The notes: a model not told the origin generated them from the sequence alone. Shown: positions 23,051 through 34,589, counted from the first letter of the stretch. The stretch: 64,000 bases of DNA from Schistocephalus solidus (GCA_017591395.1 WEDG01009072.1:143501-207500), one strand, 5' to 3'. A program made the numbers and translations.

Positions 23051-24120
23051 AAATATTCACTTAAATCCCTTGTTTCTGTCAAGCCTTTTATTTTACCTCC
23101 CAGAGTTCTAACTCCAAAACGAACCCTAACTAATTTGGCTCAAACCCAAAAGTTTTATGAGGCGTTCCTCCTCACTCTGTCCTGGCAGGGCCCCATATAA
23201 CCGATTCTTACGTTCAAACGTTTTACAGACTATTTCATGCTTGGTATTTTGTGTGCATGTAACGAGATATCCGCATGCTTTCTGCTTCATCTACTGAAAC
23301 ATCTCGCTGACTGGGAAACTGTGCCCTGCAGGAAAAAAGCATTGAAAATTTCTGCTCTCGGCCACGTTAAGGACTTCGCAGGGGCGAAATGACTAATATG
23401 TGCGGTTTAAAAATGTCATCGTAGACCCGAATGGCTCCCCAGGACGTCCTGCCTACATACCATACAACTTTAGAGGTCTAATTTTAAAATGTTTTTGACA
23501 CCGGTATTTTGTCAGTGAACGACCTTGGGCTTCGGTGGGCATGACTTTACGTAGTATTCCTGCTTCCCTCCAAAATATCGGTGATGGGACCTAGTTCAGT
23601 TGCACCAGCAGAAATGGTATCTCTATTTGTTCAGTTGCCTCTTACCGGCCAGCATTGACTTCGAACCCTAGAGGATATGTCATCTATAGGACCCACTCTC
23701 ACCTTCCCTCTGCGTATCTGGCCTTTAAATGCAACTATGCATTCAATATGCCATTTAGAAGACACCATATAGTGTTCATGGAAGTGTTCAATGGATAAGG
23801 TCCATGTTGTATGCTGTATGAAGAGCATCTTCGGTAAACTACGGCTGCAGTTATCAGGACGTTGAAAATCAATTAAATATATGCATACTACTTGAGAAGA
23901 CACTTTCCATCAAGTTTGGTTTTTGCGGGTGGCCGAGAAGACGTGCGCTTAAAAGCCTGTCTCGTGACGTGTTCGAAATATTAGGGGTGTGTCGCTAGTT
24001 CGTTGATATTACAGCTCACTTAAGTAATCCACGGCACTCGAAAACGCATATCAGAATTTAGTTTAACATTTCATGAGATCGATAATTGAACTACACGGAT
24101 CCAGACAAGGACTCATTGTG
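23051..24120. other. unassigned DNA
   Basis: A minus-strand open frame at 23631-23903 has no known signature. At 23926-23985, GGTGGCCGAGAAGACG followed by GTGTTCGAAAT resembles the A and B boxes of a Leu/Ser tRNA, but no cloverleaf forms. Confidence 0.35.
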
Positions 24121-24122
24121 AG

Positions 24123-24385
24123 AGGATGGGGGAGGAGGAGGAGGAGGAGGAGGAGGAGGAGGAGGAGGAGGAGGAGGAGGAGGAGGAGGAGGAGGAGGAG
24201 GAGGAGGAGGAGGAGGAGGAGGAGGAGGGAGGAGGAGGAGGAGGAGGAGGAGGAGGAGGAGGAGGAGGAGGAGGAGGAGGAGGGAGGAGGAGGAGGAGGA
24301 GGAGGAGGAGGAGGAGGAGGAGGAGGAGAGGAGGAGGAGGAGGAGGAGGAGGAGGAGCAGGAGGAGGAGCAGGAGGAGGATATTG
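24123..24385. repeat. (GGA)n polypurine tract, ~260 bp
   Basis: A nearly uninterrupted GGA/GAG run with phase slips at about 24228, 24282 and 24328 and sporadic GCA at the end. The plus strand is almost purely purine. Every frame gives homopolymers (Glu, Gly and Arg on plus; Pro, Ser and Leu on minus), which are artefacts, not proteins. Confidence 0.97.
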
Positions 24386-24839
24386 GAATGCAGCAACAGG
24401 AGGTTTTTGTTCTGTGCATGAGCCTGAGTCATCAGCACGGATCCGAGAGTTAGCCAATGGGGCTGCACGTGTTTGGACGATTCATAGCAGACGCCCACTT
24501 CAAAGCGCACTTAGCGGGCCAGGTGTAACATTCTATGTTACGAGGCTGGAGAGGCGGCCCTTGCAGACGCAATGACGTGTGAAGGCTTGTGAGTCACATG
24601 ATGGCAGGCATCAAGGTGGACGTACTGAAAAGTCTCGTGATTCACAAAATGTTCACTTTAAGAGCGCTTTGTTTATCAAAATGAATCAAAAAAATCATCC
24701 TAGAGAGGATGGTGAATTTGAAACCCCCGCAAACGTAGCCCCTTGTGCAACATCAACAGTAGATTTTCACATGTGGTAAAAGGTAATATCGACATGTGGG
24801 ACAAACGTAAGGAGAACTACAAAGGACAATGTCCATCGC
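24386..24839. other. unassigned DNA
   Basis: No shared repeat or gene recognised. Confidence 0.4.
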
Positions 24840-25085
24840 ATACCCTACGGAAGTGGTGCAGTGCCGGTAACTTGTGTTTGAGGTAGACTTGCGCTGCATA
24901 TACCTCACTGGCCTCCATCACCCACCATTATCCGACGGCACTACACCAGTCTTAAATAAGGGTGACTGGGATATCATATCAGTGAGAACGCCTGTAGGTT
25001 GCATTGAGAGGGTACCATTGCAGTTTGACTTCCAGTTCTCTGTTCTCTACACTATGAGGACCGCGTTATCCAGTCAAAAGACAAA
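24840..25085 (+). repeat. C/D partial copy
   Basis: GTAGACTTGCGCTGCATATACC and CTCACTGG correspond to the C module. GGTACCATTGCAGTTTGACT and the CTCTGTTCTC region correspond to the D/E end. Confidence 0.45.
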
Positions 25086-26159
25086 CTTTTAAGCCAGTAC
25101 TGTTAGCGCTTCAAATAAGATTCAAACGCGTCAGGTTTATTAGAGGGAGGATTGTACTGATTGCTGGGGGGAGGTTACCCGTCTCTCTCTCTCTCTCTCT
25201 CACTTACGTCTCATATGCATCAGCCGACTGTCCGAAGCTTTCAACCAGCCGTACTCCCAAGGAACGCAATGCATGTCGTTGGATAACTGATTTAGTCAGC
25301 AGCTTGTCAATAATAGCGTGTATTATTAAAGTTTCGCAGGCGAAACCAGTGGCTTTACAGGATCGCGGTGGACGAACATGGACTTTAAAAGTTATCTCCG
25401 TTCAGGTGTATTTTGTTGTTGTTATTGCTCTATAGTGTTTGCTAAAGTACAAAGTATATTTTATTTGATAATCAAATTGCCGATCGGTGAGCACCCATCC
25501 ACCATATGTATGTATGCATTTGATGGTAACGAGCGGAGCCCTTGATGACTCTATTCATGTACAGCTGAGATTATGCATGCAAGTATATACAGTCAGCACA
25601 AATATAGTCATTCGAAAGGCTTACGGAAACATCGTACATCAAATTGTAGTTGTTTGACACATATGAAATGAAAGGAGGAAGTAAAGTTCATGACTTGCCG
25701 GAGATAATCTTGCAGTGAGAGTCGCCGGTTAACAAAAAGTAAACAATCCAACCACCGTTTAAACGTAACCATGGTATTCGACCTCACCATTTCGCTTGGG
25801 ACTAAGTTCCACGGTCAAACCACCCACTGACTGAAAAAAAACTGTCATTGGTCTATGTGTCTGCTCTCGTGTTGGACCTTTCAGGGGTGACCGCAAAGCT
25901 GATTAATGTCTGCAAACTTGAAGAAATCCTCCGATTTGAACGAGCATTGTCGACTGTCAGGTAAAAGAAGGGAGTTAATTTTCTAAAAAAAAATCGCGAA
26001 GCCGCTTTCAAAAATGGTGCCAATAGATTAGCGTGAACATTGCCGAGCATGCAGCTTCAATCGGTCAAATTATCAGTCTACTGGGGTGCAGCGGAAAGCT
26101 GTCCAATGTGCTCGATTTTTAAAGTCCACTCGTGTGCCCGCTTAGTTCAACCAGATTTA
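25086..26159. other. unassigned DNA with (CT)n and an A-family tip
   Basis: A CT run lies at 25181-25202. A fragment of the family A 3' end, CCGATCGGTGAGCACCCATC, lies at 25481-25500. Otherwise nothing was recognised. Confidence 0.45.
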
Positions 26160-26410
26160 TCAAGCATCTTGTTGATTGACCAGACTTCGATGGCAAGGCA
26201 GTTTCCAGGTGACCGAAATTGAGCTCGAGAGAAGCGGTTAACAAAGCTCAACGACCCAAATAAGCGTGCCACATACAGTATCTTGTCCCCACAACCAGAA
26301 TTCCCAAAATTCTCCCACTTCAGGGAGAGAGCTAAAAAATCCAAAGTCAGAGGGAGTCATTGCAGTTTGACTCCCATTAATTCCCTCACTCGAAGGTATT
26401 CTCATGGGGA
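26160..26410 (+). repeat. D module copy
   Basis: ACAAAGCTCAACGACCCAAA, then AAGCGTGCCACATACAG and CATTGCAGTTTGACTCCC, in the same order as at 27690-27830. Confidence 0.5.
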
Positions 26411-26568
26411 CTGAGTCATTTGGCCGCCATCCAAGTGACGAATGCTAGTGTGTCTCGACAGATATAAGCGCGCCACATCTATTATCGTGGGACTGGACTC
26501 CGTGGTGTCGATCTCACTGGTCGGGCTAAAAAAATTGCGACTAACGGAAGTCTGCAACTCCCTCTCTC

Positions 26569-26745
26569 ATACTGTAATAAAGCTAGCCCTGCGCATAATT
26601 CCAGGAAGGGCAAATATTCCCACGTTCTAACCATAACGTAAACCTAATCTTATGCCTACCCCTACAGTTAACTCAAACTTTAACCTTAACCCTAAACTTC
26701 ACCCTAACACTAACCTTAACTCTAATCTTAATCCTGACTGTCCGA
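26569..26745 (+). repeat. T7: partial telomere-core element
   Basis: An inner left-arm segment (AATAAAGCTAGCCCTGCGCA, TAATTCCAGGAAGGGCAAAT) is followed by a degenerate CCTAAC core (26625-26738). It breaks off at the start of the following D module copy; there is no right arm. Confidence 0.6.
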
Positions 26746-26749
26746 ACCG

Positions 26750-27005
26750 GTCAGTGAAGTGGTGCATGGAATGAGTGCAGCTGCTGCTGACCTCGTCTAC
26801 GCGCACTACGTACGTGACCTGACCCCTAAGTACGAACGCCAGGATACCACCCAACAGCTGGTTGATTGGCGCACTTCTCACACATGTGAGTGTGCCAGAG
26901 GTCACGTCAAGAGGGAGCCATCACAGCTTGCCCCTCAGACCACCAGTCAGCCACTCCGCACGACACATATCGGACTGACTGTGAGGCCTGAGTGTAACTG
27001 TTAGT
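26750..27005 (+). repeat. D/E module copy
   Basis: CCTCGTCTACGCGCACTACG, GAACGCCAGGATACCACCC, AGTGTGCCAGAGGTCACGTC and AAGAGGGAGCCATCACAGC are shared with 29240-29420. Confidence 0.65.
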
Positions 27006-27505
27006 TGTCAACCTTCGAAGCCTTCGCTCTTAGCGCACAGTGATAGTCTCAAGCTCAGATCACACATGCAGCAGAGGAGCCATATGGAGAAAGAACCGAG
27101 GCTCATTCTTTCCTCTCAATGAGAGATGCAGGTTGAAAACATGTTTTGTGTGGTGTTGCATGAGACCACATGTGATGCAGAGGCTCCTGGGGAGGGATGT
27201 ATTTCTGTGATATAGCTGACGGTGTTCTACTGCAGGTTGTCATAGCGACGCATGTGGCTTATAAGGCCACGTCTGAGATCGACTTGGGGACTACTAGCGA
27301 CAAAGGCAAAGTGGAATAGAGGGAAAGTCACCTCTTAGGAAATCTTCCAGTGTCATCTCCTCGTTTGGCACTGAACCGTTGCACACCAAACTGACGTATA
27401 TTCAATGGGCTGTTGGTTTATCCAGTGTTTCAGCATATTTGGCCCGTTTTTCCCCCATTCAACTTTCTAATACTGTGCAGAAGCTGAAGTTAGCTAAAAT
27501 TACAG
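27006..27505. other. unassigned DNA
   Basis: No recognised repeat or gene. Confidence 0.4.
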
Positions 27506-27509
27506 TTTG

Positions 27510-27865
27510 AACGTCGCCAGCGATGTCTAACGGCATGGATACCGCGCCAGTGACTTGCACGTCAACCATAGTGGAGCAGACTTGCGCGGCATCTACTAAA
27601 CTCGCTCCTCCCTCACCGGTCAGGCTTCGATGGTGAGACAATGCCAAGACGGCCGGAAGTTGTCTTGGAAACAGTGGCTGTCAAAGCTCAACAAACCGAG
27701 TATGCGTGCTACACACAGGACCTGTTCTTTGCTATACGCAACAGGCTTCCATATGAGTGGCTCGGGTCTCACATGAGTGAGACTGCCATGGTGGTCAATT
27801 GTAGTAGGACCTGTTGCAGCCTGACTGCAAAATCCTCCCAGTGAAGACCGAATCATCCCATCAGT
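27510..27865 (+). repeat. C-D composite copy
   Basis: The C module part (GGAGCAGACTTGCGCGGCAT, CTCGCTCCTCCCTCACC) runs directly into the D part (GTCAAAGCTCAACAAACCGA, GCGTGCTACACACAGGACC, GTTGCAGCCTGACTGC). This is the clearest evidence that C and D belong to one larger unit. Confidence 0.6.
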
Positions 27866-29160
27866 TTGCAGCATTCGAAATGTGGCAACCCATCAGGACA
27901 GAGTTAATTCCTTGTTTGAATATGTGATGACGGTTCAGTTGACTCTGTGAAGAGGAGTATGTGAGTATGTGTGCCTCTCTGTGGTGCAGGAGCACGAAAT
28001 TCAATCCCTTCCCCGATGGCAGTCTCCAACTCCGTCTTCCCCAGTTCCTGGTGCCTGTCGTGTTACCAATAAATGGATCTCCGTTGTTCGCAGTATTTCT
28101 TTTGATTTACCTTATTGTCCAAGGTTTGGTAGGGTTTACTTGAGTGTAAGTATGACTACCTCAGAAGGGTAGGCAACAGAACGTCGTGGTGAATCAAATA
28201 CGGCTACAGAACCAGCAAAATAACGAAAATCAAACATTTGGAGAACTCGCCCACAACAGAAGAATACATGCTTAACTATACTCGATTTTTAAAATCCCCC
28301 TTGAGAAACCTGCCACACAATCATTCCTATAAATATGTCCTCTCCAGACCACCACACTTGCAGGCTAGTATCGTCGTCAGGATCGTGAATTTGAACTACC
28401 AGCCTTAAGAGAACACAATCAGTAGCCGGAGCCATGGCATGTCCCTCTAATGGTCACCCTTCAGTGTCCAATTTCTGGTGCATGTCACTCAGTACGCAAA
28501 CTATTATATTCAGCTGACGCAATCGGCAATGATTTTGAGAAGAAACAAATAGAAAATTAAAGGGGAAGGAAGGGAAGAAAGAAAGAGAGAGGAGATGTAT
28601 GCTGATTTGGTGTTTGGGATTTATTCCGGAGTGTATAAATCAGGTATTTCCTTATTAGAAAACCTCTTCCGACGTTGACAGCTTTAAACACGATTTGGGG
28701 GAGGGGGTGATTTCCGCTGTCAAATCCGCTCCCGTGATCTTCGCTGTCGCCCCCCTGAGCTGCCGGTCATTGTGTGCGAACTGCCTACCCGTCGTAGACG
28801 TGTCGTCCCGATCACCGCTACCTGACGATGTGATAACACACAAGCATGGTGTTGACACTTCGGTCGTCCCTGTGAGAGCGCGTGAATAAACCGTCCAGAA
28901 TTCGAGTATAGCATTTCCCTTCTCCTCCCTTCCCCGCCACCACTGGGCCGACAGACAAGGAAGTAAAGAGACTGGTTTCGTTAACACGACGGAGCCTCCT
29001 CCCCCAGTAATGAAAAACAGAATTATAGAGAGATGACACTCAGGACTGAGGTGTCATTTCGACCGACTTGACGTTTTTTTAGTTGTTCTAACCAAAAAGC
29101 TCCGACTACTCCAGCACTTCCATAGACTAAAATGACAGTTCGACTACGAAGTTATTTGCC
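27866..29160. other. unassigned; GC-rich around 28690-28990
   Basis: 28690-28990 is GC-rich with open frames on both strands, of which the longest is minus 28987-28655. None has a recognisable domain. No shared repeat was identified. Confidence 0.35.
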
Positions 29161-29164
29161 ATAC

Positions 29165-29465
29165 GTACGGCACAGGTACTAGCTAAAAATCCAGACACAC
29201 GTGGTTCGCCGATCTTGTGTCGCACGGACTGGGCGCAGTTGTTGGCATAGCTAATGGCCTCGTCTACGCCTACCACATACGCGACCTGGTCCGCTAAACA
29301 CAAGAACCAGGATTTCACACAGCGAGGGGGACGCGGCACAAGTCTCATATGCGTAAGAGTGCCAGAGGTAACGTTCAGAAGGAGCCATTGCAGCCTGACT
29401 CTCAGACCACCAGCAACCCGCTCCACGCACCGGAATTCTGCTCGGTGGACACAGCATAAAATGAA
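29165..29465 (+). repeat. J segment plus D/E module copy
   Basis: 29170-29240 (CACAGGTACTAGCTAAAAAT, TGGTTCGCCGATCTTGTG) is shared with 60035-60100. 29250-29420 (CCTCGTCTACGCCTACCAC, AGAACCAGGATTTCACAC, GGAGCCATTGCAGCCTGACT) is the D/E module. Confidence 0.6.
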
Positions 29466-29829
29466 CTACCCTGGACGGTAGTAAGATGACAAAATAAACT
29501 CCAGGAAATTCATTCCCAACCCAGTCCAAAGGAATCTGACCCAAGTTTGAAAGTTCACCCTCAGCTTGCCCGCGCAAATTGAACTCTTTCTGCATATTTT
29601 ATTGTTTACCTGTTTGTTTGCATTATTTGTTCTGTCCTGGCTAGTTGTGTTCTTAAAAGCACGCAACTTTTGAATTTCCTCTTCTTCCGCGTTCACGCAT
29701 CAGTCCGAACGGATGGACTAGCTTATTGCTAACATCCTTCCCATCCCCCGCCTCTGGTTACTTGCGTACCATCTACCATGATCTATCCTGCCTCACCCTC
29801 TTTGCTCAGATGGCAGTGCAATGTCAACA

Positions 29830-30010
29830 TGATTGAAGATCGGCACGGACGCAGCGGCTGACAGAGCTAAACATCCCGTCTACGTGTGCCACACGCACTC
29901 GTGGGTGCCATTGTGTGCGAAGGCGACTTGGATCTCACATCAGCAGGAATGTCACAAAGGTCACAGTCTTACTTTGGGTCCTCTAGCCAATCCAAATCAC
30001 TCCTATGAGG
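29830..30010 (+). repeat. D/E module copy, divergent
   Basis: GGCTGACAGAGCTAAACATC, CCGTCTACGTGTGCCACACG, and GTCACAAAGGTCACAGTC follow the module order with many substitutions. Confidence 0.5.
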
Positions 30011-30495
30011 ACCGATTTACTCATCAGGTGGCAAACTTCAAGCCACAACAATTAGCGCGTCAGACTTCTTATGGGGAAGTCATGAGGATGGATTCCCGAC
30101 GTTGGCCCGACTCTCTCATGCCTTTCATATGCCCCAGTTGACTGGCTGCAACTGTTAGAAAATTAGGATCAAATTGGCCTTAGTTACTGACGGCCACACA
30201 CAGCCTGGTCCCCACCTCATTTGCTAGGCTTTATCAAAGGATATGCTTCCCTATATAAGTGAGGTGTGCATGAACTGACATGTGGCACTTCTCTGGGCAT
30301 AAAAGTAATGTAAAAGTGAATGGCATGCGCGTTGCAGAAGAGAGAAGATTGATATGTAGCCTCCACATGACCACAACAATACTCACCAGAACATGCAAAA
30401 ACCCGTCCTGCATCACGCTCACACGGGTATGGAATTGGTGCCCTATATGTCAGTGGGAAACGTGTGAGATCCAAACAGCGTGTGTGAAAACTTGT
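30011..30495. other. unassigned DNA
   Basis: No shared repeat or gene recognised. Confidence 0.35.
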
Positions 30496-30499
30496 ATGA

Positions 30500-30742
30500 G
30501 GAAGTGGGGGGCAGGTCAAGGGGGGACGCGTAGACGGGCGGGTTCGATCCTCGGGTAGAGCACCATATGGGATTGGCTATGGCCGGGTGATGGCCAGAAA
30601 TGGCCATTTAAGCCCCCCCCCTTGCCTTTGTCGACAGTATTGACTTACCTATATTACTAGCTGCTATGCGGGGCTCGAGAGCGAACCCCAAGTCAGAACG
30701 GAAGGGGTGAGTTCCGTAACCGATCGGTGAAGCGTTCATCCG
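30500..30742 (+). repeat. A9: family A repeat, degenerate head
   Basis: A B-box-like GGGTTCGATCCTCGGG (30540) with no good A box, followed by the full plus-strand body (ATGGCCAGAAATGGCCATTT, CTATTACTAGCTGCTATGCG-type, CCGATCGGTGAAGCGTTCAT). Confidence 0.7.
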
Positions 30743-30986
30743 CTAATATTAATTACTATAAAAATCCACCGAGAAGTAGAAGCCGTGATGTGGAAAGACG
30801 GCCACTGATGGGATTGCTTGGTTCTCTCAGGACTGAGAGTCAGACTGCGATGGAGCCTTAATAATGTGGCATCTACGGCACTTCCGTGCAGTTAGGATAT
30901 GATTCATACTCTTTTGCTTTCTGTGAAATCCTGGTCTATTGTGTGTGGCCAAGCGTGTGTGTAAGACGTGTAGTCAGGCTGTTAAG
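30743..30986. other. E-type fragment, otherwise unassigned
   Basis: CTCAGGACTGAGAGTCAGAC followed by TGCGATGGAGCC (about 30826-30857) is the E phrase found near other composite repeats. Confidence 0.4.
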
Positions 30987-31345
30987 CTCTATCGGTAGCT
31001 AAATTGGTTAGAGCGTTAGCTGTACTAAAGCCTTCCTCTTGCTGGTGTAAGTTTGAATCCCGCCGAGACCACCGAGTCTTTCACCATTGGGTCGAATGCA
31101 TTATTTAAATCTGCCAAAATCCCCTACTAATTTTTTTTTTCTGGGATCATCTGTTGGATTATAGGTGGATTGCTTAGGGTATTCTGCTGGGGAAATCAGC
31201 TTACTGTATCACAATTGAGGGATTCCATACGTTGCAATAGGCTGGGCGGGTAACTTGCCCCAAATGTGATTAAACTCACGGCTCCCAGTGGAGGCCTCAT
31301 AGCTTAGTTGACTAAAGCGTTGGTTGTACATGACTGTTGTCCTGA
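30987..31345 (+). repeat. B4/B5: tRNA-headed repeats, family B, tandem
   Basis: The first head (30987-31075) has A-box TAGCTAAATTGGTTAGAGCG, an anticodon-region TAGCTGTACTAAAG and B-box GTTTGAATCCCGCC. The body continues to about 31110. The upstream segment and head start of a second copy follow (GGCTGGGCGGGTAACTTGCC, CATAGCTTAGTTGACTAAAG), broken off at about 31345 by the LINE relic. Confidence 0.7.
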
Positions 31346-31890
31346 CATTGCTCTTACACGGTGCGAACACGTGAATTGTTTATAGATGACAAGCAAGAAG
31401 CCCCAACCCTTTTCATCTCAGTAAGGTGGTAAAATGCGGACCCTGAAAATCTGGAAAGGATCAGCCTCCTTAGTATCCATGCCATGCTAAGGCAGATGAA
31501 CCTGCAATGAGCCAGCGACATCCGGAAGATGGATGTTGAAAATTGCTCAAGCGGCCATTCTGCGTCAAGGCCACCGGGGGTGTTGGCACACAGGGCAAGC
31601 AACAGCCTCGCTACAGGGAGCCCATGAAGATCTTTCGCAACCGCAAACAAATCAACTAGGAAACCAGAACGTTCCTGATGTAGGATCGATAGACCTGGCG
31701 AACCGCCGCAAAGACTAGATCAGTCATATAAAAGGACAAACGAACAGTCACTGTGAAGGTAATGAGAGGGGACCGCAAGATTCAAGACAAAAGGACTGAG
31801 CTCCTGGCATCGTGTCCGCATTATCAAAAAACACGTTAGACACGGCCTCATTGGAATCTACGATCCCAGTGCAAGGTCAAGGCGTCGAAG
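31340..31890 (+). pseudogene. RTE-type LINE, 3' end of reverse transcriptase ORF (relic)
   Basis: Translated segments follow the C-terminal half of flatworm RTE-type LINE proteins in order. A TLL..GA block (about 31345) is followed by VYR, QAR and a PFHLSK stretch. LERISLLSIHAMLRQMNLQ is followed by a stop (about 31455-31530). After a frame change come LLKRPFCVKATGG and RYREPMKIFRNRKQIN (about 31539-31660), then T.R.TFL..DR.TWRTAAKTRSVI with stops (about 31660-31725). A CPHYQK.. segment at about 31818 is finger-like. At least one frameshift and several stops show it is dead. The catalytic palm is absent: 5' truncation, with B5 immediately upstream. The family is recognised by motif order; the exact clade is inference. 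Confidence 0.6.
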
Positions 31891-32022
31891 CACGACTCTC
31901 ATTGCGGAACACTCAACCATTGCCTCCACCACTAGAATTAGTAATGAGGACTCTACTAGTATCCTGCCAAACATTTCCATCGTTGTTCCTGTTTGCCACA
32001 ATGTGGATTCTCCTTTGACGCA

Positions 32023-32350
32023 TTTGGGAAAAAACGGTGGCCTCGGTGGGATTCAAACCCACGACGGCTCTAACCACCTGAACTGTGGAGCCCCACTGGG
32101 ATCCGCGATTTTAATCGCACTTTGGCAGTCAGCGTACTATATCAGAATCGTTGGATGCATACGTTGCATTAGGCTGGGCGGGTAACTTGACCGTGGGTTT
32201 AAACTCGCGGCTCCCGATAGGGGCTTCGCAGCTCACGTGGATAGAGCACTGACTGTACTAAAATCTTCCCCATGATGTCATGGGTTCGAATCCCACCGAG
32301 GCCGCCGAATTTCTCATAACTGGGTCATGGAAATTATTCAAATCTCCTAA
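32023..32350. repeat. B6/B7: inverted pair of family B repeats
   Basis: B6 (32026-32092, minus) holds GGCCTCGGTGGGATTCAAAC. B7 (32098-32350, plus) holds the upstream segment GGCTGGGCGGGTAACTTGAC and a good tRNA-like head at 32223-32303. That head has A-box GCAGCTCACGTGGATAGAGC, CTGACTGTACTAAAATC at the anticodon position, and B-box GGGTTCGAATCCCACC. The acceptor arms GGGGCTTC and GAGGCC can pair. The GTA in the anticodon loop suggests tRNA-Tyr origin; that is a tentative reading. Confidence 0.75.
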
Positions 32351-32389
32351 TAATATGGACTCCGTTCTAACATGTTCCCGTTGTGACTG

Positions 32390-32630
32390 CACTTTTGTGT
32401 CACGCCTGCTCGGACGTTAGTGACCTCTGAGGTCACCGAACCACTGCTTGCAGCCACCACTACCAACCGTCCCACACACCGCACCTTCCTAAACCGCTTC
32501 CAGACTTTCGGACACCGCCCCGATCCATTTGTACCTATGTGCATATATGGCATTAGGATTCACCACAATGTCACTCCCATCCTTCACTTGAAATCTCCTT
32601 TATCCTCTACACTACCATCCTCAAAATAGA
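32390..32630 (+). pseudogene. possible LINE 3' tail remnant
   Basis: The plus frame 32420-32629 contains a Pro/Thr-rich segment followed by CIYGIRIHHNVTPILH, resembling the finger-linker tails at the 3' end of flatworm RTE-type LINEs. It lies beyond B7, 500 bp downstream of the LINE relic at 31340-31890, so it may be the same element split by the B pair. Weak. Confidence 0.25.
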
Positions 32631-33199
32631 TAGTTTCGTCAGTTCAGTGGCATAATTTGGTCCTAGCCTTACTGCCACCGTACATTTAAAAAGCGCAACG
32701 GCCTGAGCAATCATCTACAAAAACACCGGATTGTCCCCGTTCGGCTATACGCGTTTCTACGAAAATCTTCGTTGAATAACCATCACACACTACCTGCACA
32801 TATGCACCACTAGGTTGCATACAACACGTCGCTAAACAACATCCTCCTGTAAAATTCCACATGCTTGATATCGACAAGTTGCATATCAGAACATGAGAAT
32901 GCCACTTCGATGGAACAGCTCCTTTGGAGCGGCCACGTACGTGGATTATACACTAGGTTGCATGTAGCACGTGCAGATGGGTTCCCCAGCTTTGCAGTCA
33001 TTATGTCCACTCCCATCACTAGTTGTCAAAGAGGCTCGAACAGTCCTCCGGAAGCATAACGGAATGAATATGACGAGTGAGGTAGCCACGGGCTATCCAT
33101 TATAGAAAATCTGTTGCACTATAATTTATTATTACGCGCTAACAGTCATGACACGAAGGGTTGCTAAGTGACGGGAAAATGCAATCTTTTGGAAACTGA

Positions 33200-33400
33200 A
33201 AGTCACGTTATAATGGCTCCTTTTCAGTTCGGGCTCTATGGCACTCTCTAATATGTGAGCTCCAAGTCACCCTCATTGTATCTTGATACAACATGCACCG
33301 GGTACTACGTCATGTGTAGCCCGCGTAGACGGTGTGTTTATCTTTGCCAACCGCTGCAACCACACTCACCTCCGGTCTTATTGTCATCGTACCAACGTTG
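33200..33400 (-). repeat. D/E module copy
   Basis: ATAATGGCTCCTTTTCAGTT, CTCTAATATGTGAGCTCCAA and TGTAGCCCGCGTAGACGGTG give the module read on the minus strand. Confidence 0.45.
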
Positions 33401-34002
33401 ATGAAGGGGGAGAAATTGTGATATATACTTCAGAAGTCTGTCATACTACAAGCTACTTCCTGCGCAAATCACTGATGTTTCACCCATTCCATGGAGCACG
33501 TGGTGGGCGCTATCACTTGCCACAGTTGAACTGTAAGCATCCTCAAGAGGGAGTCCACGGAACTTTGTGCCGGCCTTGCAGAACGAGTTAAAATAGTACT
33601 GGCGCCTGTTTATTGGCATGTGGTTGTGTATTTTAACTCACTTAACTCTTTCCATTATTTTTTTAAGTGGCAAGTTTGCACTGTAACTTGTCACACGGGC
33701 GTTTTTTTTGTAAAAATGCAAGTGCCCATACACCTGTTCTTCCTCAGCCCTTTTTGTATTTTTCCATTTGGGATATGTAAATAGACCTCGGGTTGCTGGC
33801 AAACCGAGGCATTTGAAATCGCCTCGTCTAACATTCGTCTTTTTGCACCAGTGGTGATACCGACGTCTTCTTTCCTCCTATCATCTATAAGCATGTCCAG
33901 TAGCGTCCAAAATGTGTTGTTCTCATAGTTGAGTTATTAGGATGTAATTTGGCTCGACGCGAGGCGGGAGGTACCACAGAGACAAGATAAGTTAGCACAT
34001 CA
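33401..34002. other. unassigned DNA
   Basis: No shared repeat or gene recognised. Confidence 0.35.
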
Positions 34003-34300
34003 CTGACGAAGACAAGGGAAATGAGAATGGCCGGTTCTGGCCAGCCATACCCATACCCTAGGTCGTACCCCACCCGAGGCGCGAATCCGCGACCACGGAC
34101 TTGGGGTTTCGTCAGTTTACATTGGGATTATTCACCTTGGTGGATAAGCGTTCACGGCTCGGTTACGGGACTCAATCGTCCCGTTCTGCCTTGGAACTCA
34201 CTCTCGAGCCCCGCCAGCAGCCGCACGGTGGCTAATGCTATAGGCAGAATGATATTATCGACAAAGACAAAGGAGACTGGAAGGGTCATTTCTGGCCGTT
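34003..34300 (-). repeat. A10: tRNA-headed repeat, family A, head degenerate
   Basis: GACAAGGGAAATGAGAATGG, CACCCGAGGCGCGAATCCGC (eroded B box), then the body ACGGGACTCAATCGTCCCGT and GAGCCCCGCCAGCAGCCGCA. Confidence 0.7.
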
Positions 34301-34589
34301 GACCATTCCTGTCGTTGTCATAGAGGCTGGTGCCAAAACCGAATTTGGATAGGCACAGAGATAGCACCCCACTTGAATAATTTCGACTGAACTTGGGCAT
34401 ATTAAAAGTCACCGACCTACCCTGACTGTTAGACTTGGTTCAGAGCTGGCGCCGGAAACCGTCACTCACTCAGATTGATGGTCCACCATTGCGCCCCCAA
34501 TTCCACCTCAGTCATCTATGCGCTTATTTGATTAGCGTAAGCCGATGTGGGGGGAGCAGAATAGGTGCCGGAATAAGGGTTTAAACAGC

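Noticed and set aside
23926..23985. tRNA-Leu/Ser-like sequence
   Set aside because: Only isolated A- and B-box-like words; no acceptor or anticodon stem can be drawn.
24073..24575. Long overlapping open frames of poly-Arg, poly-Glu, poly-Gly, poly-Pro, poly-Ser and poly-Leu
   Set aside because: They arise from the GGA microsatellite read in each frame; no non-repetitive domain is attached.
32223..32303. Functional tRNA-Tyr gene with intron
   Set aside because: The head is part of repeat B7, the central arm is irregular, and related copies vary at the anticodon position.
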